64,000 nt of DNA, from NCBI GenBank assembly GCA_016874005.1, contig VGVQ01000001.1:1-64000 (forward strand). The letters run 5' to 3'. Below the pieces are notes generated by a model, which saw only the letters and a list, made by a program, of their open reading frames with translations, searched no databases and had not been told where the DNA came from. Below, piece after piece: positions 15,826-24,837 of the stretch (positions within the stretch are counted from its first letter, which is position 1; every line of letters begins with the position of its first letter). Origin of the DNA: Gemmatimonadota bacterium (lineage in GTDB: Bacteria > Gemmatimonadota > Gemmatimonadetes > Gemmatimonadales > GWC2-71-9). The translations under genes and the position numbers were made by a program.

Positions 15826-17208
15826 CTAGCCGGGCCGATCGCCGCCCCGGGGTCGACGGCCCCCACCGTTGCCGCCACCCGATGGACGCGCGGATGGTGG
15901 GCTCTCTCGACGGGGCTCGGCCCGCGGCGGAGGTGGGCCCTGCCGAGGCTCCGAACGCGGCCGGTCGACGGAACGGGGGCGTTCTCCGCTCGGTCGATCC
16001 TGGCTGGGCCGAGCCGCGGGGCGATCGTCGTTGTTCCGGGGGGCCGGGCGCTCGACCCGGGGCCCATCGTCAGAACCACCCCGCACCCGGCGACCGGAGC
16101 CGATGTCGACCGGACCCCGGCGGGAACCGGGATCTCGTTCCATGTTGGGCGTTTCGTCGCGGTTCTCGACCGGCGACCGGCGGCCGCGTGGCCGGCTGGC
16201 GTTGTCGCCACCAACGGGGCGGTCCGCGCCCCGGCCTGGGGTCACCCGGTCGCCGTCGGGGCGCCCCCGACCGGCGTTGCCGCCCCGAGGCCGATAGCCG
16301 ACGGGCGATTCGTTGCCGAGGCCCCGGGGCAGCGCCCCGCTCCAGACCCCACCTCGACCACGCCCGTCGTTGGCACCGACCGGCCGGCGCACGATGGTAT
16401 AGCCCCGAGGCCTGCCGACAACCACCGGGTAGCGATAGTTCGGGTTGTAATAGGTGGGGTACCGGTACCAAGGGTAGTACCCACCACCGTACCGCCAACC
16501 TCGGTAATAGCCACCCCACCCGTAGTACCAACCGCCAACGGGATACATCCGGCAACCGAAGAGGCTCGGTCGATACCAGTAGTCGCAGTAGTAATCGTCC
16601 CAGTAGCCGTACGGCCGCGGGTACCAACCGCTATGGGCCACGTCGTAGCCGCGGTCACCGTAGACTCGGTACTCGAGGAGGTCGTAGTCGAAACCTCGGC
16701 TGCTGGTGATCCGCTGGACCAGGTCGCTCAGGTCGGCTTCAGGATCGCGGCTATCCTCCGGGATGTAGAGCCGACTGTAGTCCCAATTGCCGGCGGCATC
16801 CCACTCCTCGATCCGGAACGGATCGGCGGACACGGCCGCGAACACCATCCCATCACCCGAACGTCCCACGACGAAGCTCTCCCGGTCGGCCCGGCCCCGG
16901 ACTTCGTAACGCCGGCCACCTCGGACGAACGGGTCCTCGCGAGGATCCACCGGAAATAGCACCCGAACCCGGCCGTCGGTGTCGTAATTGAGGACCAGCA
17001 GATAACCATCGTCGTTGGTCTCTACCTGGACCCGAGCCCGCTCCCCCTCCCGGAACTGCCGTGAACTGTTGAGCCAAAGCCTGATTGGGGGTGCGTTGGC
17101 TTCGGCGGGCGCGAAAACGGGCGCCTCCACGAACTCGGCCGTCGCCTGGTTAGTGAGGCTGTCTCCGGGAAACCCGGCCAGGATTGGGAGGAGGATGCTG
17201 ATCGCCAT
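15826..17208 (-). CDS. Exported DUF4384 protein with Tyr/Trp-rich and Arg/Pro-rich regions
   Basis: This protein has 460 residues. After a signal sequence (ISILLPILAGFPGDSL region), a DUF4384-like domain (about residues 40-140) includes RLWLNSSRQFREGERARV and YLLVLNYDTDGRVRVLFP. The middle (about 190-265) is very rich in Tyr, Trp and Gly (repeated YY, WY, GGYY). The last 190 residues are low-complexity Arg, Gly, Pro and Asp. The start at 17208 has GGAGG 5 nt before it. DUF4384 proteins are often cell-surface or lipoprotein modules of uncertain role. The basic tail might bind polyanions such as LPS or nucleic acid. A double operator lies about 160-200 bp upstream. Confidence 0.7.
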   Translation of the reverse strand: MAISILLPILAGFPGDSLTNQATAEFVEAPVFAPAEANAPPIRLWLNSSRQFREGERARVQVETNDDGYLLVLNYDTDGRVRVLFPVDPREDPFVRGGRRYEVRGRADRESFVVGRSGDGMVFAAVSADPFRIEEWDAAGNWDYSRLYIPEDSRDPEADLSDLVQRITSSRGFDYDLLEYRVYGDRGYDVAHSGWYPRPYGYWDDYYCDYWYRPSLFGCRMYPVGGWYYGWGGYYRGWRYGGGYYPWYRYPTYYNPNYRYPVVVGRPRGYTIVRRPVGANDGRGRGGVWSGALPRGLGNESPVGYRPRGGNAGRGRPDGDRVTPGRGADRPVGGDNASRPRGRRSPVENRDETPNMERDPGSRRGPVDIGSGRRVRGGSDDGPRVERPAPRNNDDRPAARPSQDRPSGERPRSVDRPRSEPRQGPPPPRAEPRRESPPSARPSGGGNGGGRRPRGGDRPG

Positions 17209-17368
17209 GGGGACCTCCGGATGCTGCATCGTTCTTGGACACCGCCATTGCCGCGACCGCTCAGACGGCGATCGGAGCCATTCGACCTTGTTTCGATTTC
17301 CGTGCCATTGTCGATGGTCTATTAATGCATTGTCTCACAATTACTTACGGTTCTTGATCCAGACCCGA

Positions 17369-17410
17369 GTGTCCTCGTTGGAGGACACAGTGTCCTCGAG
17401 CGAGGACACT
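17369..17410 (-). promoter_or_regulatory. Tandem palindromic operator upstream of the DUF4384 gene
   Basis: Two adjacent palindromes share the half-site GTGTCCTC. The first is GTGTCCTC (17369-17376), 4 nt, GAGGACAC (17381-17388). The second is AGTGTCCTCG (17389-17398), 2 nt, CGAGGACACT (17401-17410). Their centres are 21 bp apart, two helical turns, as for a dimeric regulator binding cooperatively to one face. No U-run follows, so a terminator is less likely. Confidence 0.6.
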
Positions 17411-17462
17411 TTCTCGGCCACGATGCTACCGCCAGGCCCCCAAAGGTCACTGTTCGAATCCT

Positions 17463-17855
17463 TCAGGTTCGACGGTGCCAGTACATCCGCATTTCGGTGA
17501 TCCGTTCCCCATCGGTTTCGCAGAAAACGGCCCCCTTGGCTTCGACCCATTCACCGGTTCGCCGGCGGCGGAACACCGACTTGAACTCGGTACTGAACCA
17601 CGGTCCGACGACAAAGACCTCCCCGGTCGTCACGGTGATCTCGGATTGATGGTACGGAACATCGGCCCAATAGCGTCGAACGGCATCGACCCCGACATAC
17701 GGCTCGGCGAACGGGGTCTCGGAGAAGGTGGCGCCTTCGGCGAAAACCGACAACAGGAGGTCGAGATTCGGCTTGGCCCAACCGCTGGCGAACTTGTCGA
17801 TCAGCTGGCGACCCAGGGCGGCGGTCGGCAGTTGCTCTGGAACCGAAGTTGACAT
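17463..17855 (-). CDS. SnoaL-like / NTF2-fold protein
   Basis: This 130-residue protein has a cone-shaped NTF2-fold pattern: LGRQLIDKFASGWAKPN, then FAEGATFSETPFAEPYVGVDAVRRYW, then beta strands ending in GERITEMRMYWHRR. This layout is typical of the nuclear-transport-factor-2/ketosteroid-isomerase-like superfamily. No catalytic residues allow a specific reaction to be named. It lies alone between the double operator and the DinB gene. Confidence 0.75.
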   Translation of the reverse strand: MSTSVPEQLPTAALGRQLIDKFASGWAKPNLDLLLSVFAEGATFSETPFAEPYVGVDAVRRYWADVPYHQSEITVTTGEVFVVGPWFSTEFKSVFRRRRTGEWVEAKGAVFCETDGERITEMRMYWHRRT

Positions 17856-17927
17856 GGAGTCAAATTAGCGCATTCGGGCCTCCGGGGTGGGCGGCGGGGT
17901 CCGATCCCTCAGCGCCCGGAGATTCCG

Positions 17928-18467
17928 ATGCCCGACCGTGACCGCCTGGTGGCCCTGCTCCGTGAATCGGCGACTCGTTTCGTCGATTCCTTCCGCGCGA
18001 CGTCGGACGGCCAGTTCCATTTCAAGTCCGGCCCCGAGCGCTGGTCAATCGCCGAGGTGGCCGAGCACGTCATCATCTCCGAAACCGGCTCCGCGAAGTT
18101 GATGCGGGGCCGCCTGGTCCGCGAGGCGCCGACGCCGGAGCTGCTCGCGGCAACCGCCGATGGGGACGCCCGGGTCGATGCCCGCCTCACCCCGCGCGAC
18201 AACGCGTTCGCGGCACCGGACTTCGTTCTGCCAACTGGCCGCTGGAACACCCCTCGGGAGATGGTCGAGGTGTTCGAGGAAAGCCGCAATGGCACCATCG
18301 ATTACCTGCTGGCGACCGGACTCGACCTCACCAAATTCGTCGCGCCCCACCCCGCGTTAGGTCCGCTCAACGGTCACCAGTGGGCCTACTTCCTGGTCCG
18401 GCACGCCGAGCGCCATACCGATCAGATCGAGGCCGTCAAACGACATCCGTCCTACCCGGACACCTGA
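17928..18467 (+). CDS. DinB-family putative metal-dependent hydrolase
   Basis: This 179-residue four-helix-bundle protein is of the DinB/YfiT superfamily. The metal-binding His set is visible as WSIAEVAEHVIISE (His about 44) and the late YFLVRHAERHTDQIE pair near residues 160-164. Members often act as thiol-dependent S-transferases or hydrolases, but this one cannot be placed further. It contains a TTA-GGT leucine-glycine pair in the octamer context. Confidence 0.8.
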   Translation: MPDRDRLVALLRESATRFVDSFRATSDGQFHFKSGPERWSIAEVAEHVIISETGSAKLMRGRLVREAPTPELLAATADGDARVDARLTPRDNAFAAPDFVLPTGRWNTPREMVEVFEESRNGTIDYLLATGLDLTKFVAPHPALGPLNGHQWAYFLVRHAERHTDQIEAVKRHPSYPDT

Positions 18468-18474
18468 TACCAGG

Positions 18475-19923
18475 CTAACGCCGCTTCCGGTCCACGAAGG
18501 TCTCGAAGAACCCCAGACCTTGGTCGGAGAACGCCGCACCCAACAATCTGCCGGAAGCCGTAAACGCTCCGCGGAGCTGGAGGAACTCCTTTGGGGCGAA
18601 CGCGACGGGTGTGGCCTGGGCCGCGAGGACCTGCACCTCGACTCGCAGGGTATCGGCCCCTCGGGCGGCGATCAGGCTGAGTCCGCTGGGCACGCTGGTT
18701 CCCGGAGGGATCCGGTAATCGATCGTCGCGAACCGGAGCACCTGCTTGACGCCGAGGGAATCGACCACCGCGAGGAAGTAGGGCGATCGCGACCCGGCGA
18801 CCGGAGTCCGGTCGTTGAGGATCCCGCCGTAGACGATCGAGGCATCGCGGCCCCGTCCTTGACCCCAGTTCCAGGTGGTCGCCCGCCAGACGCCCCAGTT
18901 GTGGTCGTGGTAGGCGGCCACCTCGGTTACCTGCCGACACTCGGCCTGCTCGCAGATGGTGCCCGTGGCGGTGGCCCGAAGCGCCGGGACGACGTAGCCG
19001 GACGGCCGGCCGTCGTTGTCGACCTCGACCGCCGGGAAATAGGCGTTAGGTGCCGGCCGAACCTCGAGATCGAAGCGCGCCTGGCCCGACGGGCCGGCCG
19101 CGGAGCCCACGATCCGGTACCGTCCCCCGCGCTGGGTCACGGTATGGCTGCCCAACGCGAGGTCCGCCCGGCTGGTGTCGAAGCGTACCGCCGCGCCTGG
19201 TACCCACGCCTCGAACCGCGCCGGAACCTTGCCGGCTCGATGCCGGGTGATCAGCAGCTGGCCTCCGCGGCGCCCAGCCGAATCGGGCGGGCCACCGACC
19301 AGGTAGGTGAGGTACCACCACTCCGTCGCCGATGGCGCCACGTTGAAATAGTGCCACTCGGCCCAAGTCGAATCCGGCTCCGGGGAGTGAAACCGATCGA
19401 GTTCGTGATACAAGGACTCGAGGCTCGGCCGAGCGAACCTTTCGTCTTCCGCGGCATCCCGCCATTGTCCCTCGACGATCTCGAGGCCCGCGCCAACCGC
19501 GACGGCCGCGCTGGGGAGTTCTCCCCCGGCCCGAAGGGGAACCGCCGTATCACCCCGGCGGAGATAGACCAGCTTCTGTTCGATGACCGGGGAGGTCGCG
19601 GCCACGACGTCCGACAACCGCCCGCCGCCGATCAACTGGCGCTCGAGAAAACGGGCCCGGTCGATCCCGAAGAACATTCCCGCCATCGAACCGGTGCGGA
19701 GCCCCTCGAGGTCGATGCCTTCGGGCAACACGGTCACCTCGCCGCCCCCTACCAGCGCGACGTCTCTCGACTGAGCGATCATCGCCTCCCCGATGGACAA
19801 GAGCACCATCATGACTCCGGCCCCGACCGCGAACCCGAGGAGCAGGACGGCGCCTCGCGCCTTCCGGACCCAGAGATGGCGGGTCGCCAAGGTCCACAGC
19901 ATCGACCCGTCGACCCTAGCCAT
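18475..19923 (-). CDS. AttH/CrtC-like lipocalin-domain protein fused to a permease-like N-terminus
   Basis: This protein has 482 residues. The first about 135 residues look like the start of a MacB/FtsX permease: a basic LWVRKARGAVLLLGFAVGAGVMMVLLS membrane helix (read in pieces) followed by the periplasmic-domain opening. The rest (about 160-482) is an AttH/carotenoid-1,2-hydratase-type domain, with EWHYFNVAPSATEWWYLTYLVGG and the characteristic AYHDHNWGVW. Agrobacterium attEFGH pairs such a protein with an ABC ATPase and two permeases, exactly as here. The ATG at 19923 overlaps the ATPase stop by 8 nt. The role in lipid or hydrophobic-ligand handling at the envelope is inferred. Confidence 0.75.
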   Translation of the reverse strand: MARVDGSMLWTLATRHLWVRKARGAVLLLGFAVGAGVMMVLLSIGEAMIAQSRDVALVGGGEVTVLPEGIDLEGLRTGSMAGMFFGIDRARFLERQLIGGGRLSDVVAATSPVIEQKLVYLRRGDTAVPLRAGGELPSAAVAVGAGLEIVEGQWRDAAEDERFARPSLESLYHELDRFHSPEPDSTWAEWHYFNVAPSATEWWYLTYLVGGPPDSAGRRGGQLLITRHRAGKVPARFEAWVPGAAVRFDTSRADLALGSHTVTQRGGRYRIVGSAAGPSGQARFDLEVRPAPNAYFPAVEVDNDGRPSGYVVPALRATATGTICEQAECRQVTEVAAYHDHNWGVWRATTWNWGQGRGRDASIVYGGILNDRTPVAGSRSPYFLAVVDSLGVKQVLRFATIDYRIPPGTSVPSGLSLIAARGADTLRVEVQVLAAQATPVAFAPKEFLQLRGAFTASGRLLGAAFSDQGLGFFETFVDRKRR

Positions 19924-20608
19924 GGGTATCGCTGTCGATTCGGCCGTCGAGCATCCGGACCTGTCGCCCGGCCCGGGCGGCGAGGTGCTCATCGTGGGTC
20001 ACCACGACGATGGTGGCGCCATCTCGGTGGAGCCGATCGAACAATTCGAGAATCTGGCCCCCGGTGGCCTGGTCCAGCTCGCCGGTCGGTTCGTCGGCGA
20101 GAATCAGGGCCGGCTCGTTGGCCAGCGCCCGGGCGATCGCGACCCGCTGCATTTCGCCGCCGGACAGCTCGGTGGCGCGGTGTTGAGCGCGGCTCGCCAA
20201 GCCGACATACCCGAGCAGTTCCCGCGCTCGGGCAAGCCGTTGGCCTCGCGGGCGGCCCGCCTCCGCCATCGGGAGCTCCACGTTTTCCACGGCGGTGAGC
20301 ACGGGAAGCAGGTGGAATCGCTGAAACACGAACCCGATGGTCGTCAGCCGGAACCGGGTGAGTTCCCGATCGTTCAAGTCGGCCAGGTCCGTTCCCAGGA
20401 GGCGCACGGTCCCGCTCGAGGGATGGTCGAGCCCCCCCAGGAGCTGGAGCATGGTCGACTTCCCCGACCCGGACGGCCCCAGAATCGCGAGGTATTCGCC
20501 ACGATCGATCCGCAGGTCGACACCGCGCAGCGCGGACACGACAGCGGCGTTGATCGAGTACTGCTTCGCCAGGTTCCGTGCTTCGATGACCACCGACGAG
20601 TGGGCCAT
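19916..20608 (-). CDS. ABC transporter ATPase, LolD/MacB type
   Basis: This 230-residue ATPase has Walker A GPSGSGKST (about residues 41-49), signature LSGGEMQR, Walker B LILADEPTGELD and the switch His VVVTHDEH. The GELD motif and short length are typical of LolD/MacB-like ATPases that act mechanically with FtsX-type permeases. It lies between the permease genes and the AttH-like gene, and matches AttE in an attEFGH-like set. Confidence 0.92.
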   Translation of the reverse strand: MAHSSVVIEARNLAKQYSINAAVVSALRGVDLRIDRGEYLAILGPSGSGKSTMLQLLGGLDHPSSGTVRLLGTDLADLNDRELTRFRLTTIGFVFQRFHLLPVLTAVENVELPMAEAGRPRGQRLARARELLGYVGLASRAQHRATELSGGEMQRVAIARALANEPALILADEPTGELDQATGGQILELFDRLHRDGATIVVVTHDEHLAARAGRQVRMLDGRIDSDTHG

Positions 20609-20610
20609 GG

Positions 20611-21801
20611 CTACTCCGCCTCCGACCGGAGCGTCAATGCAATCGGCGCGCGCGCGGCGAGCCAGGCGGGGTACCCGGCGGCACCGAGTCCCGCCCCGAT
20701 CATGACGGTGGTGGCCCGAAACATCGCCGCCGGCTCCGGCACGAAGAACGAGATGGCCGCCGGCAGCCCCGGAAAGGAGGTGAGAATGTCGTCGAGCCAG
20801 CCTGCCGTGACGAGACCCAGCCCGATCCCGAGCCCAGTCCCCACCGCGGTCACCGCGGCGGCCTCGATCAACACCAAGCCGACCAGGCGGGCCCGGGTCA
20901 CCCCGATGGCGCGGAGGACCGCGACCTCGCCGAGGCGCTCGTTGACGGTGATGGCGAGGATGGTGGCGACCAGGAGCACCGCCACGACCAGGCTGATGGT
21001 GGCCAGGATGAGGGAAAGCTGCTGGAAATAGACCAACCGGTTGCGAAACTGCCGAACCAACGCGGCAACGCTATTCACCTGAACGCCGGGGTATCGCGCC
21101 GCGAGTCGGGTGGCAACCGAGTCGACGTCGTGCCCCTCGCGCACCTTGATCATGATCATCGAGCCCGGATCCGGGTCGACGAATCGGCCCATCGCTCGGA
21201 CGACCCGATAAGGTCCCCCGACCGACAACTGGTCCCGTGAGTCGTAGAGCCAGCGAACCACCGCCCGGACCGTCATCAACCGCTCGATGCCGGCCTCCGC
21301 GGACTGCGGGTCGAGGCGCCCGAGTAGGCGCACCGTGTCGCCTAACCGCCAACCGAGCCGCGCGGCGGCGGGGGCACCGACCAGCATGCCGGCGCTGTCG
21401 CCGGGTGCGAGATCGCTGCCCTCGAGAACTTGGTAGAAGCCCTGCCCCTTCGGATCGACGCCGTAGCCCACCAGCGTTACCAGCGAGTCGGCCTTGCGGA
21501 CGTGAACCGGGATCCCCACGGCGGCACCGGCGGCGGCGATTGCCGGGTCACTGCGAAGGGCAGCCACGATCGGCGTCACCCCGGCTACGGTGGCTTCGGT
21601 GTCAAATGGCAGGGTTCCCTTCGGCGACATCCGGATCTGAAACCCGCGGGACAGGAGCATGTTCTCGAACGAGCGCTCCATTCCACCCGATAACATGGTC
21701 ATGTCGAGCAAGAGAGCGGAGGCGACCGCGATACCGAGCACGACCAGCCCGGTCCGAATCGGGTGGCGCACCGCGTTGCGGGCGGCCCACCTGCCGATCA
21801 C
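20611..21801 (-). CDS. FtsX/MacB-like ABC permease
   Basis: This 396-residue protein has the full type VII layout: an N-terminal membrane helix (RTGLVVLGIAVASALLLDMTM), a large periplasmic domain of about 220 residues, and three C-terminal helices around LATISLVVAVLLVATILAI, VGLVLIEAAAVTAVGTGLG and TTVMIGAGLGAAGYPAWLAA. The NERLGEVAVLRAIGVTR coupling segment is present. The GTG at 21801 overlaps the upstream permease stop as GTGA. It likely couples the ATPase to the AttH-like envelope protein. Confidence 0.88.
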   Translation of the reverse strand: MIGRWAARNAVRHPIRTGLVVLGIAVASALLLDMTMLSGGMERSFENMLLSRGFQIRMSPKGTLPFDTEATVAGVTPIVAALRSDPAIAAAGAAVGIPVHVRKADSLVTLVGYGVDPKGQGFYQVLEGSDLAPGDSAGMLVGAPAAARLGWRLGDTVRLLGRLDPQSAEAGIERLMTVRAVVRWLYDSRDQLSVGGPYRVVRAMGRFVDPDPGSMIMIKVREGHDVDSVATRLAARYPGVQVNSVAALVRQFRNRLVYFQQLSLILATISLVVAVLLVATILAITVNERLGEVAVLRAIGVTRARLVGLVLIEAAAVTAVGTGLGIGLGLVTAGWLDDILTSFPGLPAAISFFVPEPAAMFRATTVMIGAGLGAAGYPAWLAARAPIALTLRSEAE

Positions 21802-22634
21802 GCTCGCCTCCACAGCGCCAGCGGAGTGGCGCCCAACAGCCGGGCAGCCGCCAGCGCGCCGGCCCCGATCCCGAGGACCAACGACAGGGCGGCAGCCAGC
21901 AGCACGATGTCGGGGGTGAGGTGGGCGAAGACGAGCGTGGTCTCGAACTTCCGCTGGTAGAACAGGTTGGTGAGGACCGTGGCCAGATAGGCCAGCGCGG
22001 CTCCGAGCGCCGCGCCGACCGACGCCAGCAGGGTGGCCTCCAGCAGGAACGCCAGGAACACCGTCCGCCGAGCCAGTCCGATCATTCGCATGACCGCCGC
22101 GTCGAGACGGCGCTCCTCCACCTTGAGGAGCATGATACACAGGAGAAACACCGCGCTGGCCACGATCGCGATGAACCCGATGGCCTGATGGAACCGGCTC
22201 ACGACGAGAAAGGTCTGCGACGACTCCGAGGCGATTGTGGCCGAGGGATAGGCGCGGAAGCCGAACCCGATCTGGTTGATCCGGGCAGCCGCCGAGTCGG
22301 GCCCGATGCCCGGCCGGACCGCGACACCGATCCGGTCGACTCGATCGGGCGCGCCCAGCAGGTTGGCGAGATCGGCCAGATGAAATCGAACGGCAAGCTC
22401 GCCGCGCAACGCGGTGGCGGGATCGGCTCGGCCGCGGTAGATGGCCTCGACGACCCGTTGCTGGGCCGGGCCGGCGGCCTCCGCCGCGATGGCGATGGTG
22501 TCGCCGACCGAGATGCCCCAGCGGCCGGCCAGCCGAGCCTCGACCGCGATGCCAGGCGACCGCGGGTCACCGCCGGATTGAGCCACGAGCTGGATGAGTA
22601 GGGAGAAGGTTCGAATCACCGGCGAAAGGTACAT
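21798..22634 (-). pseudogene. N-terminally truncated FtsX-like permease
   Basis: About 278 residues remain. They begin inside the periplasmic domain (DPRSPGIAVEARLAGRWGISVGD) and continue through the three C-terminal helices and the EERRLDAAVMRMIGLARR coupling segment. The first membrane helix and the first 100 or so residues of the periplasmic domain are absent. Upstream sequence in this frame is the antisense of the cobalamin riboswitch and has no family similarity. The ATG at 22634 may still allow expression. The downstream overlap with the intact permease is preserved, so loss of the 5' part looks secondary. Confidence 0.65.
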
Positions 22635-22651
22635 CGGCTCCCGCCGGCCGG

Positions 22652-22680
22652 TTGCCGGCGAGGGATCTCCCCGCTTAGAG
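22652..22680 (+). promoter_or_regulatory. Promoter of the btuB riboswitch transcript
   Basis: TTGCCG (22652-22657), 17 bp, TTAGAG (22675-22680). Initiation would fall near 22687, just before the first conserved riboswitch bases. Confidence 0.55.
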
Positions 22681-22683
22681 TTG

Positions 22684-22886
22684 TGCGGTGTTCGCCTGGT
22701 CGGGGACACAGCGATGAGCTCGGGCCTTTCGGAAGTCGGTGCAAAGCCGACGCGGCCCCGCCACTGTAAGAGGCAGCCGTACTCGCGATCAGCAGATGGC
22801 CACTGCGGACCCCTCGAGTCCGTGGGAAGGCCCGATCGCCGAGCGCCTCTAGCCAGGAGACCGGCCCAGCTCGCCCGCACGAAGTC
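22684..22886 (+). promoter_or_regulatory. Cobalamin (AdoCbl-type) riboswitch
   Basis: The conserved core is plain: GGTGCAAAGCCGACGCGG and CCCCGCCACTGTAA (22738-22769), a GTGGGAAGGC element (22821-22831), and the B12-box-like AGCCAGGAGACC (22851-22862) that pairs back in the junction. It lies 86 nt before the btuB ATG. Cobalamin binding normally lowers expression of the downstream genes, so btuB and the two following genes should be induced when B12 is scarce. No clear terminator was seen, so control is probably at translation initiation. Confidence 0.93.
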
Positions 22887-22971
22887 CCTCGTGGGAGGGA
22901 GCGGGGCTGCCTACCATCTCCGGTGGGGCTTCGTTCGTTCGTGCGGACACCCTGGTCTGGGATTTCGTTCG

Positions 22972-24837
22972 ATGAACCGCCACGCCTTCCTGCTCCTCGC
23001 CGCCTGTTCCGGTACCGCATTCTCACCGCTGTCCGCCCAGATTGCTCGCGACTCCGCTCGTTTGGCCGAGCTCGTGGTCACCGCCCATCGCGACTCGGTT
23101 CCGCCTCGGGTCCGTCCGTCCGCGGCCGATGTGCTCGGGCCGGCGGAACGGGCGGCTCGGGGCGCATTGCGCCTCGGCGACGCGTTGGCTCTCCTCCCCG
23201 GAACGACCATTGTCACCAGCGGTGCACCCGGCGGGGTCGCCTCGACCTTTCTCCGCGGCGTGAACTCGAATCAGACCTTGCTCCTCATCGACGGGATTCG
23301 GGTCAACGACGCCAACACCCTGGGCTCGGCACTCCTGGGCGGGTTCGATCTCGACCGCCACGATCGGGTCGAGGTAGTTCGGGGACCGCAGGGGCCGCTG
23401 CATGGCGGCGCGGCGATCGGCGGCCTGATCGCCATTCGGGCCGAGACGCCGGCCGCGGACCGTGCCTCGGCAACCGTGTCGGCCGGGCATTTCGCGTCGT
23501 ACCAGGGCCTCTTCGACGGGGCGATCGTCAGACCCCGATGGTCGGCGTCGGTCGGGGGCAGCTTCGCGGACGCCGAAAACGAACGGCCGCTCAACGAAAC
23601 CGACCGGCGGTCCCAGCGGGCCGCTGTCACGGTGCGCCCGACCGATCGGCTCGAGGTCGGCGTCACCGGCCGGGGACTGCAGTCGTCGTATCGAAGCCCC
23701 GGCGATCTCAGGACCAGCAACTCGACCCCCGATGGTCTCACCAAATTCGACCACCTCTTGGTCACCGGCTTCGCCAACGCGGCGCTGACCGACCGGTGGG
23801 TCAGCCGGTTGACGTTAGGCGGCCAGCGGTACTTCCTCGAGGGCCGAAGCCGTTTCAACGGCGGGAGCGAATTCGTTTCCCGCCTGGCGACGTCGCGCCG
23901 GGTGGTGGACTGGCACCATCGACTCGCCGTCGCCGATTGGCTCAGCACGGTCGCCGGAGTCACCGCCGACTGGTCGGAAGTGACCGACCAGGAGGAGACC
24001 CGAAACGAACGGCAGCGAGGCGGATATCTCGAGCTGTCGCTTCGGCCCCGGCCCGATCTGGCCATCACGGCGGGCGTCCGCCACGACGATCACAAGAGTT
24101 ATGGCGGGAGCAGCACCGGCCGCATCGGAGTCGGCTACTTCATCCCGAAGATGCGCACCAAGATCCGGGGGACTTTCGGCACCGGGTTTCTGCCGCCGAG
24201 CCTCACCGCGCGGTACGGCGGTCCCTTCCAGCGCGGCAATCCCGGCCTCCTGGCCGAGCGAAGTCGGGGTTGGGATGCCGGGATCGACCAGTATCTCCTG
24301 GCGGATCGGGCGGTCGCGAGCCTGTCCCTGTTCGGGAATGCCCTTCGCGACCTGATCGGTTTCGAGTCGGCTCCGTTTCCGGAGCTCGGGCGGGCCGTCA
24401 ACATCGCCCGAGCCCGCACCCGGGGGCTCGAGTTGGCCGGGCGCGCCGCGGTCGGTCGGATCGACGGACGAATGGCCTACACCTGGCTCACAGCCACCGA
24501 CCTGGCCGCACTGACCCCGGAAACCGAGCGTCTGATTCGCCGACCGCGCCACGCCATCGCGCTCGACCTCGCCTGGTCGAGTTCGCGAGCCGGCTTCGGG
24601 GTCAGCGCTCGGGGCGCTTTCGACCGGGAGGACGCCGATTTCAACGCCTTCCCTTCGGCGAGAGTCGACCCCGGCGACTACCTCGACCTCGGGCTCCGCG
24701 GTCGGTGGCGAATGGCGGGGAACGTCGGGGCGGAGGTCAGAGCGGACAACCTGACCGACAACCGGTACGAGGACGTGTACGGCTTTCCCGCGCTCGGTCG
24801 CCGGCTCTCGGTGGCCCTCACGGTCGAGGCTCCGTGA
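22972..24837 (+). CDS. btuB: TonB-dependent cobalamin receptor BtuB-like
   Basis: This 621-residue outer-membrane receptor has a signal peptide ending SPLSAQ. A plug domain follows with a TonB-box-like LAELVVTAHR segment, LLPGTTIVTSGAPGG, STFLRGVNSNQTLLLIDGIR and DRVEVVRGPQGPLHGG. The rest is a 22-strand-type beta barrel ending in LSVALTVEAP. The length is close to E. coli BtuB. Substrate assignment rests on the riboswitch directly upstream and the B12-salvage gene directly downstream. It contains an octamer-embedded TTA codon at 23815. Confidence 0.9.
   Translation: MNRHAFLLLAACSGTAFSPLSAQIARDSARLAELVVTAHRDSVPPRVRPSAADVLGPAERAARGALRLGDALALLPGTTIVTSGAPGGVASTFLRGVNSNQTLLLIDGIRVNDANTLGSALLGGFDLDRHDRVEVVRGPQGPLHGGAAIGGLIAIRAETPAADRASATVSAGHFASYQGLFDGAIVRPRWSASVGGSFADAENERPLNETDRRSQRAAVTVRPTDRLEVGVTGRGLQSSYRSPGDLRTSNSTPDGLTKFDHLLVTGFANAALTDRWVSRLTLGGQRYFLEGRSRFNGGSEFVSRLATSRRVVDWHHRLAVADWLSTVAGVTADWSEVTDQEETRNERQRGGYLELSLRPRPDLAITAGVRHDDHKSYGGSSTGRIGVGYFIPKMRTKIRGTFGTGFLPPSLTARYGGPFQRGNPGLLAERSRGWDAGIDQYLLADRAVASLSLFGNALRDLIGFESAPFPELGRAVNIARARTRGLELAGRAAVGRIDGRMAYTWLTATDLAALTPETERLIRRPRHAIALDLAWSSSRAGFGVSARGAFDREDADFNAFPSARVDPGDYLDLGLRGRWRMAGNVGAEVRADNLTDNRYEDVYGFPALGRRLSVALTVEAP

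Noticed and set aside
18520-20298. 592-codon plus-strand frame opposite the AttH and ATPase genes
   Set aside because: Spans two real genes on the other strand and has low-complexity Arg/Gly/Pro content.
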